Below, one piece after another: positions 45,124 to 53,233 of a stretch of 64,000 nucleotides of DNA (position 1 is the stretch's first letter; each line of letters opens with the position of its first letter). Under the pieces are notes generated by a model. The model made no database searches, was not told the origin of the DNA, and saw only the letters and a program-made list of their open reading frames with translations. Source of the DNA: Bacillus marasmi (GTDB lineage Bacteria; Bacillota; Bacilli; Bacillales; Cytobacillaceae); NCBI RefSeq assembly GCF_902168435.1, contig NZ_LR656167.1, positions 124,001 through 188,000 on the forward strand, written 5' to 3'. Both the position numbers and the translations under genes were made by a program.

Positions 45124-45744
45124 TTATTGACCCAATTTTTGGCGACTTGAAAAATGGGAATCAAAAAGCTCGGTTGATGCCCAAAAATTGAGCGACACGG
45201 AAAAATGGGAATCAAAGAGTTGGATTGATGCCGAAAAATTAAGCGACACGGAAAAATGGGAATCAAAGAGTATGATTGATGCCCAAAAAATTAAGCGACA
45301 CGGAAAAATGGGAATCAAAGTGCATGATTGATGCCCAAAAATTGAGCGACACGGAAAAATGGGAATCAAAGAGCTCGATTGATGCCCAAAAATCAAGCGA
45401 CACGGAAAAATGGGAATCAAAGAGCTCGATTGATGCCCAAAAATTGAGCGACACGGAAAAATGGGAATCAAAGAGCTCGATTGATGCCCAAAAACTGAGC
45501 GACACGGAAAAATGGGAATCAAAGAGCTCGATTGATGCCCAAAAACTGAGCGACACGGAAAAATGGGAATCAAAGAGCTCGATTGATGCCCAAAAATCAA
45601 GCGACACGGAAAAATGGGAATCAAAGAGCTCGATTGATGCCCAAAAATTGAGCGACACGGGAAAATGGGAATCAAAAAGCTCGATTGATGCCCAAAAATC
45701 CAGTGACATGAAAAAATGGAAATCAAAGAGAGAGTTGACGCCAT
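45124..45744. repeat. Tandem array 2: about 12 units of 51 bp with internal hairpin arms
   Basis: ATGGGAATCAAAGAG recurs about every 51 bases (one unit is 52), twelve times in all, with decayed ends. Each unit holds TGGGAATCAA and, nine bases later, TTGATGCCCA, which pair at nine of ten positions around a GAGCTC-containing loop. Long ORFs in three frames (for example 45276-45746 + and 45124-45744 -) follow from the period being a multiple of three; I regard them as non-genic. Sequence is unrelated to array 1 at 19470, but the period is the same. Confidence 0.95.
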
Positions 45745-45780
45745 AAATCAGTAGTAGGTTAAAAATTCATTAATTAAAGA

Positions 45781-45814
45781 AACAAGGCTGATTACCATCA
45801 TAATCAGCCTTGTT
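45781..45814 (-). terminator. Terminator for the DUF3813-like gene
   Basis: AACAAGGCTGATTA pairs with TAATCAGCCTTGTT around six bases; on the minus strand a T-containing run follows. Confidence 0.8.
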
Positions 45815-45821
45815 CTATAAA

Positions 45822-46007
45822 TTATTGTAAAGTCTCAAGCTCGCTCTGCAGTTGGCTAAGTTGTGCTTGTTCGGCTACGGTTGAATTGGCATAGGCCGAT
45901 ACTAAAGCATTTTTTGCCCGATCGATTGCCAGTTGCTTTTCATCCTCAGACGCATTTTTAGCCAAGTTCACAAACTTTCGGGCTTCCTGGAATAGTCTGT
46001 TTCCCAT
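45822..46007 (-). CDS. DUF3813-like small protein (61 aa)
   Basis: 61 residues from ATG 46007 (MGNRLFQEARKFVNLAKNA), with GGGGGA upstream. It is helical and charged, with AIDRAKNALVSAYANSTVAEQ as the most conserved-looking block. It matches small Bacillaceae proteins of the DUF3813 family, which lie next to yitU in other bacilli. Function is unknown. It begins right after the stop of a second small gene (46009-46161), so the two are probably co-transcribed. Confidence 0.8.
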   Translation of the reverse strand: MGNRLFQEARKFVNLAKNASEDEKQLAIDRAKNALVSAYANSTVAEQAQLSQLQSELETLQ

Positions 46008-46008
46008 C

Positions 46009-46161
46009 TTATATTCCCCCGATTGTTGAATTGTGCTCATTGGACATCTTACGAGCCTCTGCCTCAGCATAGGTCGTGTGGTAAGGGAGGCGCTCATCGT
46101 GCTTCATAACTGTCGTTGCACCTTGTGATACAAAGCGTCGAGATTTATTCCGTTTACCCAT
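46009..46161 (-). CDS. Hypothetical small basic protein (50 aa)
   Basis: A short gene read on the complement: 50 residues beginning MGKRNKSRRFVSQGATTVMK and ending NEHNSTIGGI. GGAGGG lies seven bases before the ATG, and the stop is one base from the start of the DUF3813-like gene, so real translation is likely. The N-terminus is very basic (KRNKSRR) and the middle has an EAEARKMS segment. I do not recognise a named family. Confidence 0.7.
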   Translation of the reverse strand: MGKRNKSRRFVSQGATTVMKHDERLPYHTTYAEAEARKMSNEHNSTIGGI

Positions 46162-46282
46162 GTACAATCCCTCCAACTGAGCTTGATTTTTGAAGCAATC
46201 TCTTGCTTCAATTATAGTATTACCGTAACAGAGGGATTTACAAAGGTAAGAGTTGGTTTGTCATTAAATTGTCAAAATTACC

Positions 46283-47101
46283 CTATAAAGCCTTTAAATT
46301 CAAATATTCATTTAAATATTCGGCGACGCCATCCTCTTCGTTTGTCAGCGTAACATCGTTGGCTATTGTTTTAACATGATTAATGCCATTTCCCATTGCG
46401 ATGCCCTTTCCGGCGAATTCGAGCATTTCCAAGTCATTATCCTCATCGCCAAATGCAATAACACGCTCTTGCGGAATTTGATAGTAATCGCAAGCCCGCT
46501 TAAGCCCAACAGCTTTGTTCATTCCGCTTTTGATGATTTCAATTACATGCCAAGGGGCTGTCCAACTTCGATGGTCGACTACTTCAGCATGTACTGAGGA
46601 TAGGTGTTCGCGGATTTTTTGCAAATGCACTTCATCGGTATGGATGAGCATGCTCGTTGGTGCGTCTGGTAGAAATCTAAGCAAGTCACCACTTGTAACA
46701 TTTGGCTTATCAAGCTGGAAAATTTCAATTAATTTTTCATCATGATAATGAAGATAAACGTCATCTCTAATTTCAGCGATAATATTATGAAAAGAAAAGG
46801 AGTCAAGTGCTTCGATAATTTCCTTTGTAACCCTTAAATCAAGAGGAGAATGAAAAATACCCCACTTATCATTATTCGGGTGGTGAATAAATGCCCCATT
46901 AAAGTTTACAATAGGTGTATCTAATTCTAACTCACGATAATACATTTCACTCGAGCGGTAGGGTCTGCCTGTTGCGATCATGACAATGTGTCCCTCTTCA
47001 CGTGCTGTACGGATTACCTTTTTTGTTCTAGAAGTAATTTTCTTATCATCCGTTAATAAAGTACCATCAAGGTCTAATGCAATAAGGTGTTTATTCGTCA
47101 T
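46283..47101 (-). CDS. yitU: Cof-type HAD-superfamily phosphatase (YitU-like)
   Basis: 272 residues. HAD motif I is ALDLDGTLLTDD, motif II IATGRPYRS and motif IV AFGDEDNDLEML. The C2B cap between about 85 and 195 identifies the Cof subfamily. These dephosphorylate small phosphometabolites such as flavin precursors or sugar phosphates. It lies in the same neighbourhood as YitU in B. subtilis. GAAGGGGAATC precedes the ATG. Confidence 0.9.
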   Translation of the reverse strand: MTNKHLIALDLDGTLLTDDKKITSRTKKVIRTAREEGHIVMIATGRPYRSSEMYYRELELDTPIVNFNGAFIHHPNNDKWGIFHSPLDLRVTKEIIEALDSFSFHNIIAEIRDDVYLHYHDEKLIEIFQLDKPNVTSGDLLRFLPDAPTSMLIHTDEVHLQKIREHLSSVHAEVVDHRSWTAPWHVIEIIKSGMNKAVGLKRACDYYQIPQERVIAFGDEDNDLEMLEFAGKGIAMGNGINHVKTIANDVTLTNEEDGVAEYLNEYLNLKAL

Positions 47102-47281
47102 AGATTCCCCTTCTCTTATTTATATAATGATCCTCTTAAGTGTAACTGAGGAAGTTTAGCGTATTGTTGTGAAAGTGTTAAGCTTGGGAAAATATTGCTA
47201 ACATGGTAAACTAATTTTATGATTTTTTTGAAAGAAAATGCAAATAGATTGTCCAAAACTTTTCGATATGGAGTGATATAG

Positions 47282-47593
47282 ATGGATGAAGCATTAAAAG
47301 AAAACATGATGGGTGCCCTTGAATTGGTTATCGACCCTGAGCTAGGTGTCGACATTGTCAATTTAGGACTTGTATACGATATTGAATTAGATGAAAACGG
47401 GAAGGCTACGGTAACGATGACGTTGACTGCGATGGGGTGCCCGCTTGCTGGAACCATCGTCGATCAAGTGAAAACGGCATTAGCTGATATCCCAGAAGTG
47501 AAGGAAACAGAAGTGAATATTGTCTTTAATCCGCCTTGGACAAAGGATAAAATGTCTCGCTATGCGAAAATTGCTTTAGGGGTACGTGATTAG
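47282..47593 (+). CDS. yitW: MIP18/DUF59 (SufT/PaaD-like) iron-sulfur assembly protein
   Basis: 103 residues. ALELVIDPELGVDIVNLGLV is the classical DUF59 opening (D-P-E-x-G-x-x-x-x-x-L-G-L). TAMGCPLAGTIVDQV holds the conserved Cys and NIVFNPPWTKDKMS the PPW motif. Members help assemble or deliver Fe-S clusters. It equals YitW by position. GGAGTGA lies before the ATG. The next gene starts directly after its stop. Confidence 0.92.
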   Translation: MDEALKENMMGALELVIDPELGVDIVNLGLVYDIELDENGKATVTMTLTAMGCPLAGTIVDQVKTALADIPEVKETEVNIVFNPPWTKDKMSRYAKIALGVRD

Positions 47594-47932
47594 ATGAATA
47601 ACAAAGTGATTTTAGTAAGTTCTGATACGCTTGGAAACGGTGAAAAGGAGTTAGGTGAAGGCATTTTAGAAACATTCTTCACTCTGTTAAAACAACGTGA
47701 AGATTTACCGACTGCGATATTTTTTATGAATAGTGGAGTGTTTACACTTACCGAACAATCTTTGATTTCAGTTCATATTAAAGAGCTTGAGGCCAAAGGT
47801 GTTGAGATTCTTGCCTGCAAAACGTGCGTTGATTATTATGACATCGAAAATCAATTAATTGCAGGGAAAATAAGCAGTATGGCAACATTTATTGACCTTG
47901 CTGCAAAACATGAAGTCATTACCATTTCTTAG
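47594..47932 (+). CDS. DsrE-like (YedF C-terminal type) sulfur-relay protein
   Basis: 112 residues: VILVSSDTLGNGEKELGEGI, LPTAIFFMNSGVFTLTEQS and ILACKTCVDYYDIENQ. This matches the DsrE-like domain found in YedF-type sulfur/selenium proteins; the lone CKTC pair may carry sulfur. The start ATG touches the stop of the SufT-like gene, so the two are co-translated, which suggests a link between sulfur transfer and Fe-S maturation. No TusA domain is fused here. Confidence 0.82.
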   Translation: MNNKVILVSSDTLGNGEKELGEGILETFFTLLKQREDLPTAIFFMNSGVFTLTEQSLISVHIKELEAKGVEILACKTCVDYYDIENQLIAGKISSMATFIDLAAKHEVITIS

Positions 47933-47969
47933 TAACAAATAGGCTGGGACATAAGTATTTCAGCTAAAC

Positions 47970-48029
47970 AAAAAACCGAACTATTAGGAAATTCTTACTT
48001 AGAATATCCAAATAGTTTGGTTTTTTTAT
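47970..48029 (+). terminator. Long terminator hairpin after the SufT/DsrE pair
   Basis: AAAAAACCGAACTATT pairs with AAATAGTTTGGTTTTTT, and the intervening bases contain a second short stem. A T-run follows. The lead-in GCTGGGACATAA is a common repeated motif in low-GC Firmicutes. Confidence 0.85.
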
Positions 48030-48123
48030 TCTTGTATTCAATAGGCACTACCTTGAAATAACGTGTGTGCAAATTTTTTTGCACGGGAGTTTGTTAACCC
48101 GAATGTTGATTTACTTGTGGTTA

Positions 48124-48318
48124 ATAATAAGCGGAAGAATTCCGCTTATTTTGGGAAATACCCATATTTCCCTAAAAATAACAGGAGTTTTTCCGCTTAT
48201 TTCATAAAAATCACTGTATTTTGTCTTTTTGAGAGCAATTAAGCGGAAATTCTCCTTTTATTTCAGACCATTTAGCCCCCCTTACATACAATAAGGGGAA
48301 ATTCTCCGCTTATTTTTT
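48124..48318. repeat. Cluster of AAGCGGAA/TTCCGCTT palindromic repeats
   Basis: AATAAGCGGAA and TTCCGCTTATT form a tight palindrome at 48126-48150. GGGAAATA/TATTTCCC forms another at 48153-48172. TTCCGCTTATTT, AAGCGGAAATTCTCC and AAATTCTCCGCTTATTTT recur to 48318. The 597-base gap 47933-48529 otherwise holds only the terminator at its left end and the start region of the ABC operon. Confidence 0.75.
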
Positions 48319-48529
48319 CTCATACCTTCATCAAAATCACCAATGAACTTTAACATAAAATCATTTAGTTCTGTCCAAGCTCCTTTTTGTTGTCAAAGGC
48401 AGTGTTTTCTTAGGGTGGTTATGAAGTCAAAACATTGCTAAAATATTCACAAATATCCGAATAATCTTAGGGCTAATTATGTATGGTAAAGGTAGGACAA
48501 ACGTGAAGAAATGTGAGAGGTGAGTAGGT

Positions 48530-49474
48530 GTGAGTATATTAACTGTTAGAAATTTGCAGAAAAGCTTTGGCGACATGGCAGCCGTTAAAGATGTTACTTT
48601 TTCTGTGGAAAAGGGCGAGGCGTATGGATTATTAGGACCAAATGGAGCAGGGAAATCGACCATTATTAACATGATAACTGGCCTGTTTTTACCAACATCA
48701 GGACGCATTCACTTAAATGATATAGATGTGATTAAAAATCCAAAACAAGCGCAAAAGTCGATAGGAGTTGTACCACAGGATATAGCATTGTATCAGGATA
48801 TGTCGGCTAAGGAGAATTTGAAGTTTTGGGGAAGAATGTACGGCTTATCTGGTAAAGCATTGAACGATAGCGTTGAGGAAGTTCTCGAAATTATTGGGCT
48901 TACAGATCGTTCAAAGGGTAAGGTCAATACATTTTCCGGTGGAATGAAGCGGCGTGTAAATATTGGCGCTGCAATACTCCATAAGCCTGAACTTCTCATC
49001 ATGGATGAACCGACTGTTGGAATCGACCCACAATCCCGAAATCATATTTTGGAAACAATCAAAACCTTGAATAGTCAAGGCATGACCATTATTTATACAA
49101 GTCATTATATGGAGGAAGTTGAATACCTGTGTCAGCGTATCGGTATTATTGACCATGGTGAGCTTATTGCATCAGGAACGATGCCAGAATTGCGTGAAAC
49201 CATTGGTGATAGGTCACGAATTATCTTATCTTATGATGGAGAACTGCCGGAAGCAGCAAAGCTGCAGCATGAATTAGCAGGCATATTTCCTGAAAAGGAC
49301 ATAACTATTCTAGATCAAAAACTAACTGTTTTTCATAAGGAACCACAGTTGGTTCTTACTGATTTTATTAAGGCAGCCACTAGTACAGGGGCAAAAATTA
49401 ATTCGGTTGATATTGTTGAACCGAATTTAGAAAGTGTCTTTTTACATTTAACCGGACGTAGTTTGAGAGATTAG
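48530..49474 (+). CDS. ABC transporter ATP-binding protein (ABC-2 exporter)
   Basis: 314 residues from GTG 48530, behind AGAGGTGA. Walker A is LLGPNGAGKST, the Q-loop region VVPQDIALY, the signature FSGGMKRRVNIG, Walker B LLIMDEPTVGID and the H-loop IYTSHYMEE. With the two permeases downstream it forms a three-gene ABC-2 exporter of the same layout as LnrLMN (YfiLMN) linearmycin resistance or NatAB-type systems. The substrate is unknown. Confidence 0.9.
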   Translation: MSILTVRNLQKSFGDMAAVKDVTFSVEKGEAYGLLGPNGAGKSTIINMITGLFLPTSGRIHLNDIDVIKNPKQAQKSIGVVPQDIALYQDMSAKENLKFWGRMYGLSGKALNDSVEEVLEIIGLTDRSKGKVNTFSGGMKRRVNIGAAILHKPELLIMDEPTVGIDPQSRNHILETIKTLNSQGMTIIYTSHYMEEVEYLCQRIGIIDHGELIASGTMPELRETIGDRSRIILSYDGELPEAAKLQHELAGIFPEKDITILDQKLTVFHKEPQLVLTDFIKAATSTGAKINSVDIVEPNLESVFLHLTGRSLRD

Positions 49475-49487
49475 GGGAGGGAGAATC

Positions 49488-50717
49488 ATGAGTTTTTTCT
49501 GGCTGGCAGTAAAAGATTTACTGCTTACTTGTCGTGATAAAAAGGCCTTATTAACGCTCATTGCTATGCCTCTTTTGCTTATAGCTATTTTAGGTGCGGC
49601 ATTCGGTAATGTTTTTCAGGAAGAAGGCAATGTAACCATTGATAAATTCACGCTAGGTATAGTGAATCATGACAATGGTGACCTAGGAAAGGTATTAACT
49701 GAAGATGTATTTTCAGAGGCGCTTTCAGAACAAATTCGCGTTAAAAGTCTAGATGAAAATGAGCTTAATAAACAAATTGAAACTCGAAAGCTGTCAATAG
49801 GCATCATTATTCCAGATGATTTTTCAACAAACATAACGACGGGAAAAGAAGCTAAGGTAAAGTTGATTTCTGTACCTAATCCTGGAATTAAGGCTACTAT
49901 TGTCCAAAGTGTCCTTGAGCAGTTTACGCAATCTGTAGCAGTTGAAGCGGAGCTTACTAAAATTGCGATGCAGCAAGCGTTACAATCTGGTATGACCATT
50001 GAGCAATTCCAAGCAGGTCTTAGTGATGCCTCACAGGAACAAGAAATTAATCCAGATAGCTATAAAAACCTCGTAACTGAAAAAACAGTAAAAGCGGATA
50101 GTGAGCCTGTTGGAGCCTTTCAGTACTATGCTGCGGCGATGGGCGTAATGTTTCTTTTGATTACCGTCACGGATGGGGTATCCGCAATGATCCAAGAGAA
50201 GGAACAGGAGGTGTATAAGCGCTTGCTTGTATCAAAACTCAGTTTCGGAAACTACCTAACTGGTAAAATGCTGGGTCTCATCGTCATCAGTTTAATTCAA
50301 GCGTCAGTCATCATTATTGGAACAACAATTTTGTTCGATGTCGATTGGGGCAGTTCGCTTTCGGGGATTGTTTTGAATACATTCGCGTTTGTGATGAGTG
50401 CATGTGGACTTGGAGTGCTCGTTGGCTCTTTTATAAAAAAAGAAAAAACCTTCAGTGTTGCAGCCATGCTTGGTACGCAAATTATGGCTGCTTTAGGAGG
50501 AAGCATGGCCCCGCTTTACATTTTTCCTGACTGGGCTGTTTTAGCAGGTAAGTTTCTGCCAAACGGACTTGCGTTGCAGACATATTTAGACTTAATGTCT
50601 GATGCTACATTTATTGAAGTTATCCCCGAGGCTGCAATTAGCCTAGGTATTGGCATTGTTTTTTTCGCGATTGGTTTAATGCGCCTTTCAATTGAGAGGA
50701 GGGGCAGCTATGCATAG
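49488..50717 (+). CDS. ABC-2 type permease
   Basis: 409 residues. The N-terminal helix (LLTLIAMPLLLIAILGAAFG) is followed by a large extracytoplasmic loop (about 40-220) and five C-terminal helices with MIQEKEQEVYKRLLVSKLS, the usual amphipathic gating segment. GGGAGGGAG precedes the ATG. It pairs with the next permease, which overlaps by eight bases. Confidence 0.88.
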   Translation: MSFFWLAVKDLLLTCRDKKALLTLIAMPLLLIAILGAAFGNVFQEEGNVTIDKFTLGIVNHDNGDLGKVLTEDVFSEALSEQIRVKSLDENELNKQIETRKLSIGIIIPDDFSTNITTGKEAKVKLISVPNPGIKATIVQSVLEQFTQSVAVEAELTKIAMQQALQSGMTIEQFQAGLSDASQEQEINPDSYKNLVTEKTVKADSEPVGAFQYYAAAMGVMFLLITVTDGVSAMIQEKEQEVYKRLLVSKLSFGNYLTGKMLGLIVISLIQASVIIIGTTILFDVDWGSSLSGIVLNTFAFVMSACGLGVLVGSFIKKEKTFSVAAMLGTQIMAALGGSMAPLYIFPDWAVLAGKFLPNGLALQTYLDLMSDATFIEVIPEAAISLGIGIVFFAIGLMRLSIERRGSYA

Positions 50718-51837
50718 GATATGGACAATTCAATTGTTACATTTAAAGGAATTTGTTAAATCACCTGCTGCCTGGGTGTTAATGATTGTTATGCCAGTTG
50801 TATTTAGTTATATTTTTGGCGGGATGGCAATGAACGCCGAAACTTCTAAGCCGATTGTAAATATCGTTGCAGGAGACGATGCAGTTTCAATTGAAGTAAT
50901 TGAGCTATTAAAGCAAAATGACCAATATCAATGGGAAAAAGCGTCAGAAGCGAAGGCAAAGAAAAATGTTCTCGAACAAGAAGCCATCGCTGCTGTTGTA
51001 ATCCCTGATAACCTCAAGGATAAATTTTCTAACGACACATCATTGTTTGAAACGATTATTCAGCGAAAAAGCGAGCAATATCTAGGACTAGAACCATATT
51101 TAAATGGAGTAGCCCAGCTATTGATTCGATCATATCAAGCGACGGGTAATCTCGATGAAGTAGAGTTTGCAAAGGTGCTTGGGGCGGTTAACTCCACACC
51201 ACAAATCGTCGTAAACAAAGAAATCATTCAGAAAAATAATGAATCGAAAGCTGCTGTCAATTTAATGTTTATTGGTTTTGCGATTATGTTTATGATGTTT
51301 GGATTATCAGGGGCGGCTTCAGAAATCCTGGATGAAAAACACAATGGTACCTGGTCGCGTTTGTTTATTTCACCGGCAACAAAGCTTGAAATCAGCTTAG
51401 GTTATTTGGGTTCATACTTTATTCTTGGGTGGATTCAATTCGGCATGCTGATGCTTGCGATGAAATTAATGTTTGATATTGAATGGGGAAATCTCGGATA
51501 TCTAATACCTTTTGCATCACTCGTTATTTTATGTGTGGTGGGGTTTGGCTTAATGATTTCTGGCTTAGTAAAAACAAAACAGCAAGCGATGGCTTTAAGT
51601 GCGGTCCTTATTACCAGTACGTGTATGCTGGGAGGAGTATATTGGTCGCTCGATTTAGTTCCGGAATTTATGCGAAAAATATCTCTCGTTGTCCCCCAAA
51701 GCTGGGCGATGTCTGGCTTTGAAGAAATCATCAGCGGAAGCCTTCATTCTGGAACGCTCATTAAAGATACATTGGTTTTACTAGGATTCACGATAGTGTT
51801 TTTTCTGATTGGTTTACGCTTAATCAAATATGATTAG
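50710..51837 (+). CDS. ABC-2 type permease
   Basis: About 375 residues from ATG 50710 (MHRIWTIQLLHLKEFV), behind GAGAGGAGGGG. The topology is the same as its neighbour: an N-terminal helix (AAWVLMIVMPVVFSYIFGG), a large loop, then EILDEKHNGTWSRLFISPAT and five helices. It forms the second half of the heterodimeric exporter. Confidence 0.88.
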   Translation: MHRIWTIQLLHLKEFVKSPAAWVLMIVMPVVFSYIFGGMAMNAETSKPIVNIVAGDDAVSIEVIELLKQNDQYQWEKASEAKAKKNVLEQEAIAAVVIPDNLKDKFSNDTSLFETIIQRKSEQYLGLEPYLNGVAQLLIRSYQATGNLDEVEFAKVLGAVNSTPQIVVNKEIIQKNNESKAAVNLMFIGFAIMFMMFGLSGAASEILDEKHNGTWSRLFISPATKLEISLGYLGSYFILGWIQFGMLMLAMKLMFDIEWGNLGYLIPFASLVILCVVGFGLMISGLVKTKQQAMALSAVLITSTCMLGGVYWSLDLVPEFMRKISLVVPQSWAMSGFEEIISGSLHSGTLIKDTLVLLGFTIVFFLIGLRLIKYD

Positions 51838-51904
51838 TTTGATGCAGTAAAATGTCACTATTTTGCCATTTAGACAACCTTCTGTAAAAAAATCCTTTCA
51901 ACAT

Positions 51905-51947
51905 TGTGATGAACTTCACTTTTGAAATAAGGAATGAGACTTATAAT
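51905..51947 (+). promoter_or_regulatory. Class II FNR-type promoter of the radical SAM gene
   Basis: TGTGATGAACTTCACT (51905-51920) fits the FNR box TGTGA-N6-TCACA at nine of ten fixed bases. A perfect TATAAT lies at 51942-51947. The box centre is 29.5 bases before the first -10 base, which places it at -41.5 if transcription starts at 51954. No good -35 is present, as expected for an activator-dependent promoter. Confidence 0.8.
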
Positions 51948-51991
51948 ACATTTACAAGTTGTTTGAAATGGAAAATAGGAGGCGAATCAAA

Positions 51992-53122
51992 ATGGTCTTT
52001 AATCGAGATTTTAATCAAGATCCATTTATCGTCATATGGGAATTAACAAGAGCTTGTCAGTTAAACTGTCTGCATTGTCGTGCAGAAGCACAATATAGAC
52101 GTGATCCAAGAGAGCTTTCTTTTGAGGAAGGTAAAAACTTAATTGATCAAATAAAAGAATTGAATAATCCGATGCTCGTTTTTACAGGTGGAGATCCATT
52201 AGAGCGAGAAGATGTTTTTGATATCGCAAAATACGCTGTTGATAAGGGTGTTCGGGTTTCTATGACACCTAGTGCAACACCAAACGTAACAAAGGAAGCA
52301 ATCCAAAAAGCCAAAGAGGTTGGTCTTTCACGTTGGGCGTTTAGTTTAGATGGACCGACAGCAGAAATTCATGACCATTTCCGCGGCACGAGCGGTTCAT
52401 TCGCATTAACGATGGAGAGAATTAAATATCTTCATGAGCTTGAAATTCCAATTCAAATTAATACAGTCATCTCACGTTATAATATCGATCATTTAGAAGA
52501 AATGGCAAGGCTAGTAGAAGAGCTAGAATGTGTATTATGGAGCGTTTTCTTCCTAGTGCCAACAGGGCGTGGCCAAACTAGTGATATGATTTCTCCCGTA
52601 CAGCATGAACAGGTATTTACATGGCTTTATAAGTTAAGCAAGACCGTACCTTTTGATATAAAAACAACTGCAGGCCAACATTATCGCCGTGTTGTGATTC
52701 AGCAAAAGAAACGGGAAGCAAAGGAGCAACCGACTGAAATTCAATATTTAGATGCATTAACAGAACAAGGTTTAACGGGTTCTATCGATGGCTTGGGTCG
52801 TGCACCAAAAGGAGTAAATGATGGGAACGGCTTTATATTTATTTCACACATTGGCGACGTATATCCTAGTGGATTGCTCCCAATCAAAGTTGGTAATGTA
52901 CGGGAAACTCCACTTGCGAAGATTTATCGCGATTCACCAGTATTGAAGGCATTGAGAGATCCTGACCAATATAAAGGAAAATGTGGTCAATGTGAATTCC
53001 GTCATGTTTGTGGTGGGTCACGCTCTCGTGCATATGCTATGACAGGAGATTATCTAGAAAGCGAACCATTCTGCGTTTATATTCCAAAAGCCCTTCGTAA
53101 AAAAGAAGTAGCTGTTCAATAG
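51992..53122 (+). CDS. Radical SAM/SPASM protein (TIGR04053-like)
   Basis: About 376 residues from ATG 51992 behind AGGAGG (51977-51982). The radical SAM cluster motif C-x3-C-x2-C is LTRACQLNCLHC. GGDPLER follows at the SAM-binding position. The C-terminal SPASM region has CGQCEFRHVCGGSRSRAY and a later FCVY cysteine for auxiliary clusters. It resembles the heme-related AhbD/NirJ group and the TIGR04053 subfamily. The FNR-type promoter and the Moco/Ric neighbours suggest an anaerobic role; the product is unknown. Confidence 0.88.
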   Translation: MVFNRDFNQDPFIVIWELTRACQLNCLHCRAEAQYRRDPRELSFEEGKNLIDQIKELNNPMLVFTGGDPLEREDVFDIAKYAVDKGVRVSMTPSATPNVTKEAIQKAKEVGLSRWAFSLDGPTAEIHDHFRGTSGSFALTMERIKYLHELEIPIQINTVISRYNIDHLEEMARLVEELECVLWSVFFLVPTGRGQTSDMISPVQHEQVFTWLYKLSKTVPFDIKTTAGQHYRRVVIQQKKREAKEQPTEIQYLDALTEQGLTGSIDGLGRAPKGVNDGNGFIFISHIGDVYPSGLLPIKVGNVRETPLAKIYRDSPVLKALRDPDQYKGKCGQCEFRHVCGGSRSRAYAMTGDYLESEPFCVYIPKALRKKEVAVQ

Positions 53123-53181
53123 CGTATTTTAAAATTTTCATCCAACGTGAAGTGTCTAATGGAAATTCCACAAGCATATAT

Positions 53182-53225
53182 AAAAAGAGGCTGACCTTTG
53201 CAATTAAAGTCAGCCTCTTTTATTA
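53182..53225. terminator. Bidirectional terminator between the radical SAM gene and fnr
   Basis: AAAAGAGGCTGAC and GTCAGCCTCTTTT form the stem with an inner CTTT/AAAG extension. Both flanks are A/T runs. Confidence 0.9.
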
Positions 53226-53233
53226 AAAATAGG

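Noticed and set aside
45124-45744. CRISPR array
   Set aside because: Units are near-identical throughout, with no unique spacers.
45124-45746. Overlapping ORFs of 206, 148 and 156 aa with repeats such as KLSDTEKWESKSSIDAQ
   Set aside because: Same explanation as the first array: three frames are open simultaneously over a 51-bp hairpin repeat.
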